From assembly GCF_029309835.1 (NCBI RefSeq), contig NZ_JARJHL010000014.1:330379-394378 (forward strand): a stretch of DNA of 64,000 nt, read 5' to 3'. Each line of letters begins with the position of its first letter. The stretch's first letter is position 1. The position numbers and the translations under genes are program-made. This DNA comes from Paracoccus sp. DMF-8. GTDB lineage: Bacteria > Pseudomonadota > Alphaproteobacteria > Rhodobacterales > Rhodobacteraceae. Positions 28,349 through 36,765 of the stretch are shown piece by piece. Below the pieces are notes generated by a model. It did not search any database. It saw nothing but the letters and a program-made list of their open reading frames with translations, and was not told the origin of the DNA.

Positions 28349-28783
28349 ATGACCAAGAAGAAACCCACCGGCAGGCCGCCGTTCGCATGGACGCGTGAGA
28401 TTGAGGACGAGATCCTGACGCGCATCATGCGGGGGGAGAGCGTCGCCACGATCTGCGCCACGACACGCGATGACTGGCTTCCCTCGGAGGTGACGTTCTA
28501 CAAGCATCTGTCGAGCGATGATGGCTTTGCACAGAGATACGCCCGCGCGCGAGAAGCACAGGCGCATCGTGAGTTCGACGAAATCCGCCAGATCGCAGAG
28601 AACGCGCAGCCTGAAACGGTGGCGGTTGCAAAGCTGCAGATCGACGCGCGCAAATGGCGGGCTGGCAAGCTGGCTCCGAAGGTCTACGGTGACAAGCTGG
28701 ACATGAACGTCAGCAACCCGGACGGATCGCTCAAGCCGACCGTCATCCAGCTGGTGGCAGGCCCGGCCCGTGACGACGGCTAG
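28349..28783 (+). CDS. terS: Terminase small subunit
   Basis: 144 residues starting MTKKKPTGRPPFAWTREIED. The N-terminal HTH (EILTRIMRGESVATICATTRDDWLPSEVTFYKHLSSDDGFA) and central helical region (YARAREAQAHREFDEIRQIAE) match the terminase_5/small-subunit group that recognises phage DNA for packaging. It ends inside the terL gene (14-bp overlap). AAGAGAA precedes the start. Confidence 0.85.
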   Translation: MTKKKPTGRPPFAWTREIEDEILTRIMRGESVATICATTRDDWLPSEVTFYKHLSSDDGFAQRYARAREAQAHREFDEIRQIAENAQPETVAVAKLQIDARKWRAGKLAPKVYGDKLDMNVSNPDGSLKPTVIQLVAGPARDDG

Positions 28784-30071
28784 GATCGAACTGCCGCCCA
28801 AGCTGGTGCCGGTCTTTCAGGGAGAGGCGCGATACCGCGGGGCTTACGGGGGCCGCGGATCAGGCAAGACCAGGACATTCGCCCTCATGTCTGCGGTCCA
28901 TGGCTATCGCTGCGGAATGGCAGGCGAGGCGGGGCAGATCCTTTGCGCCCGTGAGCATCTCAACAGCCTGGACAGATCGTCGCTTGAAGAGGTCAAGGCG
29001 GCGATCCGGTCGGTCCCGTGGCTGGCGGATTATTACGAGGTCGGGGAGAAATTCATCCGATCCAAGGACGGGCGCATCCGCTATGTGTTTGCGGGCCTGC
29101 GCCACAACATCGACAGCCTGAAATCCAAGGCGCGGCTGCTGCTGTGCTGGGTGGATGAGGCCGAGGCGGTCAGTGAGATTGCATGGCGCAAGCTGGTGCC
29201 GACTGTCCGCGAGGAAGGATCGGAAATCTGGGTCACATGGAACCCGGAGCATAAGCACAGCGCCACGCATCGCCGGTTTCGCGAAAACCCGCCCGAGGAT
29301 GCGAAGATCGTCCCGGTCCAGTGGTATGACAACCCGTGGTTCCCCTCGGTGCTTGACCGTGAGCGGTTGGAGGATCGGGAAAAGCGCCCGGACCAATACG
29401 CCCACATCTGGGAGGGCGATTTCGCCACCTCATTCGAGGGGGCTTATTACGCGCTGGCGCTGGCCGATGCCGAGCGTGATGAGCGCATCACTGACCTGCG
29501 GCCCGATCCTCTCATGGAAACGCGGGCCTATTGGGATATCGGCGGCACCGGCGCCCGGTCTGACGCTACCGCGATCTGGGTTGCGCAGTTCGTCGGGACC
29601 ACGATCAAGGTGGTCGATTATTACGAGGCGGTCGGGCAGCCGCTGATTGCGCACGTCAACTGGCTCAAGGATCGCGGTTACAGCCGGGCGGTTTGCGTCC
29701 TGCCCCATGACGGCGGCAATGCTGAAAAGGTCTACGCCACGACATATCAGGGCGCACTGAACGACGCCGGGTTTTCAACCATCGTGGTCAAGAACCAAGG
29801 GGCAGGGGCAGCCATGCAGAGGGTCGAGGCGGGGCGGCGCTGCTTCGGCTCGATCTGGTTCGATCGCGTGCGGACCGAGGCAGGCCGCGACGCGCTGGCG
29901 CATTACCATGAGAAGCGCGACGACAAGCGCAACATCGGCTTTGGGCCGGAACACGACTGGTCCAGCCACGCGGCGGATGCTTTCGGGCTGATGTGTCTGG
30001 CGTTCCTGAACAACACGACGAAATCCGACTGGTCCAAGCCCCTCAAGCGAGGGTTGGGGAGCATTGCATGA
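28770..30071 (+). CDS. terL: Terminase large subunit
   Basis: 433 residues, GTG start. ATPase: Walker A GGRGSGKTRTF, Walker B LLLCWVDEAEAVSE, coupling motif VTWNP. Nuclease: YWDIGGTGARSDATAIW (first Asp), VLPHDGGNAEK and DWSSHAADAFGLMCLAFL (last acids), i.e. the RNase H-like fold. This is the PBSX/P22-type motor that cuts and translocates DNA into the prohead. Size is slightly below the usual 450-500 but all motifs are present. It overlaps the adaptor gene by ATGA. Confidence 0.93.
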   Translation: MTTARIELPPKLVPVFQGEARYRGAYGGRGSGKTRTFALMSAVHGYRCGMAGEAGQILCAREHLNSLDRSSLEEVKAAIRSVPWLADYYEVGEKFIRSKDGRIRYVFAGLRHNIDSLKSKARLLLCWVDEAEAVSEIAWRKLVPTVREEGSEIWVTWNPEHKHSATHRRFRENPPEDAKIVPVQWYDNPWFPSVLDRERLEDREKRPDQYAHIWEGDFATSFEGAYYALALADAERDERITDLRPDPLMETRAYWDIGGTGARSDATAIWVAQFVGTTIKVVDYYEAVGQPLIAHVNWLKDRGYSRAVCVLPHDGGNAEKVYATTYQGALNDAGFSTIVVKNQGAGAAMQRVEAGRRCFGSIWFDRVRTEAGRDALAHYHEKRDDKRNIGFGPEHDWSSHAADAFGLMCLAFLNNTTKSDWSKPLKRGLGSIA

Positions 30072-30648
30072 ACTATCCCGAACTCACCACGGCCATCGCG
30101 GATTTCCTGAACCGCGACGACTTGACGGCGCAGATCCCGACGTTCATCCGGCTGGCCGAGGCGCGGCTTGACCGTGACGTGGACCATTGGGCAGGCGAAA
30201 AGCGCGTCACCCTGACCGGCGGCGGTGTCCGTGACCTGCCTGCGGATTACATCGCGGCAACGCGCGTCTGGTGCGGCGGTCCGGTTGTTCTGACGACGCA
30301 GGACGATTTGCAGGTCAAGCGCGACAGTTATCCCGGCGCGACGGGCAAGGCCAGTTTCTGGGCGGTCGTCGGCGGTCAGGCGGAGTTTTTCCCGGACACG
30401 ACCGACGATGTGGACATGGCTTACCGGGCCGCCATCCCCCGCTGACGGAAATGAACGTCACGAACTGGATGCTGGACCGCGCGCCCGATGCGTATCTGTA
30501 TGGGTCGCTGATCGCCTCTGCGCCCTATCTGCAAGAGGATTCGCGGCTGACGGTGTGGGCGGAACTCTACGCCTCTGCTGTGGCCGCCCTGAACGCTGGT
30601 GGCCGTGCTGGTCGCTGGCCCGGAAAACTGGTGATGCACAATGCCTGA
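30068..30648 (+). pseudogene. P22 gp4-like head-tail adaptor, frameshifted
   Basis: The first frame (30068-30445) encodes MNYPELTTAIADFLNRDDLT... to DMAYRAAIPR, the gp4-like adaptor N-terminus (FIRLAEARLDRD is characteristic). The matching C-terminus continues in the -1 frame: PLTEMNVTNWMLDRAPDAYLYGSLIASAPYL to 30648. The break lies at ATCCCCCGC near 30437; one missing C in a C-run explains it. Rejoined, the protein is about 193 residues, normal for this family, and its stop overlaps the next start. Confidence 0.8.
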
Positions 30649-31252
30649 TACCACAACCCCGAACCTCGGGCTGACCAAGATCGAAGTCGGCGCCAGTGAA
30701 AACACCTGGGGCGGCAAGATCAACGACAACATGGACCTGCTGGACAGCCAAGTTGCGCTGCGGGGCGCAAACAACGGTTTCACCGTCCCTCAAACCATCA
30801 GGCAGGCCGTGACTGTTGCCGCTGAAACTGCGGGCGGCGATGCGTCGGTCTATTTCGAGTCCGTGGGCGGCTCAATGCAGGGCCAAATCCGGTATAACAC
30901 GGGGCCGGGCGATCTTGTCATCCATAACCTTCGCGGCCCCGGCTCGACCATTGTCCTTGCCGAGAATGGCGACGTTTTGGTCAACGGATCGCGCGTGCTG
31001 ACGAACGACTACAACCCGAATTTGCAGCACAATCAGATCGGATCGGTCATTTTCGCGCTGAACGTAGGGCCAAACTCGGGCGGGCCGGGCACGGTCTTTC
31101 CTGGTAGCGATCTGCGCTCCGCGTCGGTTGCAGCCACTGGCGAGGTGATCCGCAGCCTAGGGGCATCCCAAATGACGGGCCAATGGGTTCCGCGCGGCTA
31201 TGTTCTACCCAACACGGCCACGATCTTCGTCAAGGTGAGCGATATCCCATGA
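30641..31252 (+). CDS. Tail fibre-like virion protein
   Basis: 203 residues starting MPDTTTPNLGLTKIEVGASE. The N-terminal motif TTPNLGLTKIEVGASENTWGGKINDNMDLLD is found at the start of many short tail or fibre proteins of siphoviruses and podoviruses. The rest is beta-rich. It may attach to the adaptor or needle; precise role unknown. Its start overlaps the adaptor's last codons. Confidence 0.65.
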   Translation: MPDTTTPNLGLTKIEVGASENTWGGKINDNMDLLDSQVALRGANNGFTVPQTIRQAVTVAAETAGGDASVYFESVGGSMQGQIRYNTGPGDLVIHNLRGPGSTIVLAENGDVLVNGSRVLTNDYNPNLQHNQIGSVIFALNVGPNSGGPGTVFPGSDLRSASVAATGEVIRSLGASQMTGQWVPRGYVLPNTATIFVKVSDIP

Positions 31253-32703
31253 TCGCGCTTGATCTGCCGCCCGGAATGTTCCGGAACGGCACCGATCTGC
31301 AAGCCTCGGGCCGCTGGCACGACGGCAATCTGGTGCGCTGGAAGGATGGAGTGTTGCGCCCGGTCGGCGGTTGGGTGCCGCGCGGTGTCACGATGACAGG
31401 CCCGGCCCGAGGGGCGATTTCGTGGGTCGACAATACCGGGCAAAAACGCGCAGCTATCGGGACGCGGGATCGTCTTTACGCGATGCAGCCGGTTGGCGCC
31501 CTGGTCGAAATCAACCCGGCAAATCTGGTAGCGGGCCGGGCGAATGAGGGGGCATCAGGCGGCTTCGGCAGCGGCTTCTATGGCGCGGGGCCGTTCGGCG
31601 TGTCTGCCGACGAGGGCACGGCGAGCCTGCCGGTTGACACATGGTCACTCGACACGTGGGGCCAGAACCTGATCGCGGTCAGCACGGCGGACAAGCGCAT
31701 CCTTGAATGGCCGCTGTCCGGTCTCGCTGCAAGGGTGACAAATTCCCCGCTTTGCACGGCGGCAATGGTCACGGATGAGCGGTTTCTGTTCGCGCTTGGG
31801 GCCGATGAAGATCCGCGCAAGGTGGCTTGGAGCGACCGCGAAAACAACACGGTCTGGACGGCGGACGCGACGAACGAGGCCGGGGATATGCTCTTGCAGA
31901 CGCAGGGGCGCATCATGGCGGGCATCCGGGGCAAGGGGCAGGCGGTTATTCTGACAGATCAGGACGCGCACACAGCGACATATATCGCGCCGCCCTATGT
32001 CTATCGGTTCGACCGGGTGGGTTCGTCCTGCGGGCTGATCGCCAACAACGCCGTTGCTGCGGTTGATTCCGGCGTGTTCTGGATGGGGCACAACGGGTTT
32101 TTTACCTACGCCGGTGGCGCGGTCCAACAGCTTTCGTGCGATGTGTCGGACTTCGTGTTTGGCATCATCAACCGGGGGCAGGCGTCCAAAGTCGCGGCGG
32201 TTACGAACGCCCGCTGGAATGAAATCTGGTGGTTCTACCCGTCCGAAGGGTCGATGGAGTGCGACAGCTACGTCGTGTTCAACTATGCGGATCAGGTCTG
32301 GTATGTCGGGCAGCTTGGCCGGACCTGCGGCTTTGACGCGGGCGCGTTTCGGTCGCCAGTCTGGTGTGGCGTCGATGGCGGGCTGCACAACCATGAAAGC
32401 GGCTATGATTACGGCGGGATGACGGCATGGGCTGAAACCGGGCCGATCACCCTGGGCGATGGGGTGATGACGGCAACCATGCTGATCCCTGACGAAAAGA
32501 CGCAAGGGCAGGTGCAGGCCACGTTTTCGGCCAAGCTGTATCCGAATGCGGCGCAGACCAGCCACGGGCCTTACCAGATGGGCGAGCCGACCAACGTCCG
32601 GTTCACGGGGCGGCAGTTCAAGATGCGCGTCGAGGGCCTGAACGAGGACGATTGGCGCGTCGGCGTGATGCGGCTCGATGTTCGACAGCGGGGGATGCGA
32701 TGA
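31249..32703 (+). CDS. P22 gp10-like packaged-DNA stabilisation protein
   Basis: 484 residues starting MIALDLPPGMFRNGTDLQAS. The N-terminus (NGTDLQASGRWHDGNLVRWKDGVLRPVGGW) and the repeated beta-propeller-like strands (TWGQNLIAVSTADKRILEW, DDPRK-type motifs, NARWNEIWWFYPS) fit the phage stabilisation protein family (P22 gp10), which plugs the portal after packaging. Length is close to the usual 470-480. It follows the adaptor, as in P22. ATGA overlap fixes the start. Confidence 0.8.
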   Translation: MIALDLPPGMFRNGTDLQASGRWHDGNLVRWKDGVLRPVGGWVPRGVTMTGPARGAISWVDNTGQKRAAIGTRDRLYAMQPVGALVEINPANLVAGRANEGASGGFGSGFYGAGPFGVSADEGTASLPVDTWSLDTWGQNLIAVSTADKRILEWPLSGLAARVTNSPLCTAAMVTDERFLFALGADEDPRKVAWSDRENNTVWTADATNEAGDMLLQTQGRIMAGIRGKGQAVILTDQDAHTATYIAPPYVYRFDRVGSSCGLIANNAVAAVDSGVFWMGHNGFFTYAGGAVQQLSCDVSDFVFGIINRGQASKVAAVTNARWNEIWWFYPSEGSMECDSYVVFNYADQVWYVGQLGRTCGFDAGAFRSPVWCGVDGGLHNHESGYDYGGMTAWAETGPITLGDGVMTATMLIPDEKTQGQVQATFSAKLYPNAAQTSHGPYQMGEPTNVRFTGRQFKMRVEGLNEDDWRVGVMRLDVRQRGMR

Positions 32704-32897
32704 CGCAGCTTAATCACCTGCGCAGCCGTGACAGCGCGGCGCGCGACGGCACGCTGATGTTTGACGATGGTAAGATCGTGGTCAGCGTCGGCGGCCAGTG
32801 GATCGAGGTGGCGGAGGCAGTCCTGCGGTCACCTGATGGCAGCGCATGGCGGCTGGCGGTCAGCAATGCGGGCGTGGTTTCGGCGGTGGCGGCATGA
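32700..32897 (+). CDS. Small hypothetical virion-region protein
   Basis: 65 residues starting MTQLNHLRSRDSAARDGTLM, beta-rich. ATGA overlap with the gp10-like gene. No family recognised. Confidence 0.6.
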   Translation: MTQLNHLRSRDSAARDGTLMFDDGKIVVSVGGQWIEVAEAVLRSPDGSAWRLAVSNAGVVSAVAA

Positions 32898-33187
32898 TCC
32901 GGGTCATCAAGCAATCCAGCAGCATGGGCGCGCTAAACCGGCGTTTCCAGCGCGACATGGAATTTCAACAGGCTGAGGTCGTGACTGGGCCGGGCGCGAC
33001 GGCGGCGGGCGGGAATGACGGCATGGCGATCCGCTTTGGCACGTTTCCCGCGCCTGTCAGGCCGCGTCACTGGCGGTTCTTGGGCCTGCATGGTGTCGTT
33101 GGCATTGGCGCTGCCCGGTGGGCAGGCCTGTCCGACCTTGAGGGGCGATGGCTGGTCATCGGCAATCGTTTCGCGGTGGCGGCGTGA
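32894..33187 (+). CDS. Hypothetical virion-region protein
   Basis: 97 residues starting MIRVIKQSSSMGALNRRFQR, with a Trp/Gly-rich C-terminal half. Coupled to both neighbours by overlaps. No family recognised. Confidence 0.6.
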   Translation: MIRVIKQSSSMGALNRRFQRDMEFQQAEVVTGPGATAAGGNDGMAIRFGTFPAPVRPRHWRFLGLHGVVGIGAARWAGLSDLEGRWLVIGNRFAVAA

Positions 33188-33534
33188 TTGACCGATGCCG
33201 CCCGTGGATCGAGGCGGCGCTGGAATACTGCGGCGGCACATACGCTTTCGAGGACGTGCAGGAGCGCATCGCGGATGGCCGGATGCAGCTTTGGCCCGCA
33301 GATGACGCCTGCGCGGTCACGGAAATCTCGGTCTATCCCCGGCGCACCATCCTGACCTGCGTTTTTGCAGGCGGGAACATGGACACGCTCAAGAAAATGG
33401 CCCCGGCGATGGAAGCGTGGGGCAGATCGCAGGGTTGCGACGGAACGGAAATCTACGGCAGGCGCGGTTGGGTCCGGGCGCTGCACGGCCTCGGCTATCG
33501 CGAATCCTCGGTGGCGGTCAGAAAGGAATTGTGA
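33184..33534 (+). CDS. Hypothetical phage protein, possible acyltransferase-like fold
   Basis: 116 residues, GTG start (GTGA overlap). A pattern of DDACAVTEISVYPRRTILTCVFAGG and EIYGRRGWVRALHGLGYRES recalls GNAT-like proteins encoded beside podoviral ejection genes, but the acetyl-CoA loop is not obvious. Called hypothetical. Confidence 0.62.
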   Translation: MIDRCRPWIEAALEYCGGTYAFEDVQERIADGRMQLWPADDACAVTEISVYPRRTILTCVFAGGNMDTLKKMAPAMEAWGRSQGCDGTEIYGRRGWVRALHGLGYRESSVAVRKEL

Positions 33535-34022
33535 TGAGCAGCAAGCAGTCGTCATCGGTCAAAATCCCGCAATATATTCAGGACGCCTCGCAGGACGCGA
33601 TCCGGCGCGCGCAGGAACAGGCCAGCATCGGATATATGCCCTATTACGGCATCGACGTGGCGGGCTTTACCCCGCAGCAGGAGGCCGCGTTTCAGGGCGT
33701 GAACGACATGGCGTCGGCGTTCGGGATGCAGGGCGCGCAGGTGCAGATGCCGCAGGCCATGACGCAAAACGGCATCACCGGCTATTCGTCGGGGTCGCTC
33801 TACGATCAGGCGCTTGCCGAATTGCAGCGCCGCAACCCCGGCCAGTATGACGCTTATTCCGGGCTGTTCATCAACCCGCAGACGGGCGCGGCGCCCACGT
33901 CGGCGGTGGTCAACCCGCGTCCGACGCAACCGACGCAGCCGACGGCACCGGGATCGCCGACGCCCGCATATGACCGGGAGTCGCTGGCCCGAAACTTCTT
34001 TGGCCGGGGGAGCAACCGATGA
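33534..34022 (+). CDS. Hypothetical internal virion protein
   Basis: 162 residues starting MSSKQSSSVKIPQYIQDASQ. Gln/Ala-rich first half (YYGIDVAGFTPQQEAAFQGV), Pro/Thr-rich linker near the C-terminus. A GTG at 33531 is an alternative start. Its position in front of the Gln/Asn-rich protein suggests an injected or internal core protein. Confidence 0.58.
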   Translation: MSSKQSSSVKIPQYIQDASQDAIRRAQEQASIGYMPYYGIDVAGFTPQQEAAFQGVNDMASAFGMQGAQVQMPQAMTQNGITGYSSGSLYDQALAELQRRNPGQYDAYSGLFINPQTGAAPTSAVVNPRPTQPTQPTAPGSPTPAYDRESLARNFFGRGSNR

Positions 34023-35155
34023 GCGTATTCAACCAGTCCGCCAACGCCCTGACGCGGGCGATCCGCACCACGGGCAATGTCGCCGGGCAGGCCGGGCAGA
34101 ACCTCGGCTTCGGCGCGCCGCAGATCGCATGGGGGGCGGGGCAGAACGTCAGCGCGCCGCAGATCCAGTTCGGGGCAGGGCTGAACGCATCGGCTGGGCA
34201 GTTGTCGGGCACGAACCTGCAGCCCTACATGAACCCCTACACGCAAGGCGTCATCAACTCGACGCTGAACACGATGGGTCAGCAGTTCCAGCAGCAGCAG
34301 AACGATCTGGACGCGCAGGCAACGGCGGCGGGCGCTTTTGGCGGATCGCGGCATGGCGTTGCGATGGGTCAGGCCGCGAACGCATATCAGCAGAACGTCG
34401 CGAACACGGTCGCGGGGCTGAACCAGTCGAATTACCAGCAGGCGCAGGCGGCGGCACAGAGCGATATCGCGAACCGGATGCAGGCGCAGCAGTTCAACAT
34501 CGGGAACGCATTGAACACGCGGGCGCAGAACGCGAACTTGCAGGCGCAGGCGGACCAGTTCAACGCCGGGAACATGCTGAACGTGCGGTCGCAGAACGCG
34601 GCGAACCAGCTTGCCACGAACCAGACGAACGCCAGCAACCGGCTTGCGGGCATGAACACGCAGTTGCAGGCCGGTTCGCAGCTTGGCAACCTGTCGAACC
34701 TCGGTTTCGGCATGGGCCAGCAGATCAACAGCAGCCTGAACGCGGCGGGCACGCAGCAGCAGCAGCTTATCCAGTCGCTGCTTGACGCGGGGCGCCAGCA
34801 ATACGGCGGATACACCGGCGCAGGCGCGCAGGGTCTGGCGGGGATTCTCTCGGCAATCGGCGGATCGCCTGTGCCTCAATCGACCACGACATCCAGCAAC
34901 CCTGGCCTGCTCGGCATCTTGTCAGGCGGCGCGTCGATCCTTGGGGCGCTGTGCTGGGTCGCGCGGAGTGTCTACGGCACAGAGGACGGCAAGTGGCTGC
35001 AATTCCGCAAGTGGCTGCTGCTGCGGGCGCCTGACTGGCTGTTCACGGCCTATGTCAAGCATGGCCCGGCTGCGGCTGAATGGCTGGACCGCAACGCATG
35101 GGCTAAGCGGATCATCCGCCCGTTCATGGACCGCGCGCGTAAACAGGTGGCGTGA
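34019..35155 (+). CDS. Gln/Asn-rich ejection-type protein
   Basis: 378 residues. Residues 25-270 are extremely rich in Gln, Asn, Ala and Gly with long helical repeats (QQQQNDLDAQATAAGAFG, ANRLAGMNTQLQAGSQ). A glycine-rich hydrophobic segment (NPGLLGILSGGASILGALCWVARSVYG) and a basic C-terminus follow. Composition and place match podoviral ejection proteins (P22 gp7/gp20-like) that are injected with DNA. Function by position; no direct family motif. Confidence 0.65.
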   Translation: MSVFNQSANALTRAIRTTGNVAGQAGQNLGFGAPQIAWGAGQNVSAPQIQFGAGLNASAGQLSGTNLQPYMNPYTQGVINSTLNTMGQQFQQQQNDLDAQATAAGAFGGSRHGVAMGQAANAYQQNVANTVAGLNQSNYQQAQAAAQSDIANRMQAQQFNIGNALNTRAQNANLQAQADQFNAGNMLNVRSQNAANQLATNQTNASNRLAGMNTQLQAGSQLGNLSNLGFGMGQQINSSLNAAGTQQQQLIQSLLDAGRQQYGGYTGAGAQGLAGILSAIGGSPVPQSTTTSSNPGLLGILSGGASILGALCWVARSVYGTEDGKWLQFRKWLLLRAPDWLFTAYVKHGPAAAEWLDRNAWAKRIIRPFMDRARKQVA

Positions 35156-36765
35156 TGGATGCGTCGTATTTCCTGCGGGGGCTGATCCAGCGGGGCCTGC
35201 CCGAGCATATCGCGCAGGGATTCCTGATGAACGCCCAGAACGAAAGCGGCCTGAACCCCGGCATCAACGAGGCAAAGCCGCTGGTTCCCGGATCGCGGGG
35301 CGGCTTCGGCCTGCTGCAATGGACCGGCCTGCGCCGTCGCCAGCTTGAGGCATTCGCAGGACAGCGCGGCACGGCGGTTTCAGATCCCGACATGCAGATG
35401 GACTTTCTCATGTCCGAATTGCAGGGGCCGGAGAAATCGGCATGGAACCGCATCCAGCAGGCCACCACACCGGGCGAGGCGGGTGCGGCCATCGTCAACG
35501 CATTTCTGCGCCCGGCAGAACAGCACCGCGCGCGGCGAGAGCGCGACTATCTGGGCGGCGGGCTTCTGAATGTCGCCGCATCCACCAAATCCCCGGAGAC
35601 GCCCATGAACGGCATTCTTGGCATGATGGCCCAGCCCAAAGACGAGCGCACCTTCGGGCAGCGTTTCAGGGACGGCATGCGCGACGGCAGCACATGGGAC
35701 GCCATTGCCATGGGGCTGAACACCATGCGCGGGGCAGAGGCCGATCACGGGCTGGCGTCGATGGTGCAAAACCGGATGCAGGGCCGCAAGGACGAGCGCC
35801 GGATCAACCAGACGGCGCAATGGCTGCGGGCGCAGGGTCGCGAGGATCTGGCAGCGGCCATCGAAGCCGGGCTGATGGAAGGCGGCGCGGCCATGCAGAC
35901 GATGATGCAGGGCCAGCAGCAGGCGCAGGAGAAGAACCAGACGATTGAATGGCTGCGGTCGATTGGCCGGGATGATCTGGCGGAAGCTGCGGCTTCGGGC
36001 GCGCTGCCGATCGGTGAGGCGTTCAACGCGGCGAATGGTCAGGACCAGAAAACGCCGTCCGAAATCGAGGCCTTGCGTTGGCGGGCGGAGCAGGCCGGGC
36101 TGACGCCGGGGACGCCGGAATATCAGCAGTTCATTCTGAACGGTGGGCGGCCAGGTGATGATGGTGGCCCGGCTGCGTTTCAGGCGCTGCACATGCAGGC
36201 GGAAGCGGCTGGCTTTCCGGCAGGTTCGCCGGAGTATCAGCAATTCATGGCCACCCGCGGCGCTGGACTGGCCGCTGAGGCGAAGGCTATCGGATCGGCG
36301 GCGGGCGCATCGGCAGCGTCGGCAGAGGGCGATTACCAGACGGCCCAGAACGCGCTGGATCTGATCGAAAGCATTCGCAACGACCCCAACCGGCGGAGCG
36401 GCACGGGGAAATCGTCCATCTTCAACGCTATCCCCGGCACTGGTGGATCTGACTTCCAGCAGAAGGTCGAACAGGCCAAAGGCGGGGCGTTCCTGACGGC
36501 TGTTCAGACCATGAAGGGCCTCGGCGCGCTGTCGAACAATGAGGGCACGGCAGCGACGCAGGCAATTACCCGCATGAACACCGCTTCGACAGAGGAAGGT
36601 TTCATGGAGGCGCTGGCAGATTACGAAAAGATCGTGCGTCAAGGCATGGCGCGCGCGACGCGCAACGGCGGCGGACCCCAGCAGGCACAACCGGCAGAAG
36701 CGCCACCGACGCAAGCCGCGCCGCAGCGCCGCCGATATAACGCGCAGACAGGGGGCTTTGAATGA
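35155..36765 (+). CDS. Ejection protein with tail-lysozyme domain
   Basis: 536 residues. The N-terminal 125 residues are a phage tail lysozyme domain: MDASYFLRGLIQRGLPEHIA, the catalytic-type Glu in MNAQNESGLNPG, and GGFGLLQWTGLRR. The rest is helical and Gln/Ala-rich, with a duplicated segment (AEQAGLTPGTPEYQQFILNGG and AEAAGFPAGSPEYQQFMATRG). Together this fits an internal virion protein that cuts peptidoglycan during DNA entry, like T7 gp16 or P22 gp16 in role. A GTG at 35152 is equally possible as start. Confidence 0.75.
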   Translation: MDASYFLRGLIQRGLPEHIAQGFLMNAQNESGLNPGINEAKPLVPGSRGGFGLLQWTGLRRRQLEAFAGQRGTAVSDPDMQMDFLMSELQGPEKSAWNRIQQATTPGEAGAAIVNAFLRPAEQHRARRERDYLGGGLLNVAASTKSPETPMNGILGMMAQPKDERTFGQRFRDGMRDGSTWDAIAMGLNTMRGAEADHGLASMVQNRMQGRKDERRINQTAQWLRAQGREDLAAAIEAGLMEGGAAMQTMMQGQQQAQEKNQTIEWLRSIGRDDLAEAAASGALPIGEAFNAANGQDQKTPSEIEALRWRAEQAGLTPGTPEYQQFILNGGRPGDDGGPAAFQALHMQAEAAGFPAGSPEYQQFMATRGAGLAAEAKAIGSAAGASAASAEGDYQTAQNALDLIESIRNDPNRRSGTGKSSIFNAIPGTGGSDFQQKVEQAKGGAFLTAVQTMKGLGALSNNEGTAATQAITRMNTASTEEGFMEALADYEKIVRQGMARATRNGGGPQQAQPAEAPPTQAAPQRRRYNAQTGGFE

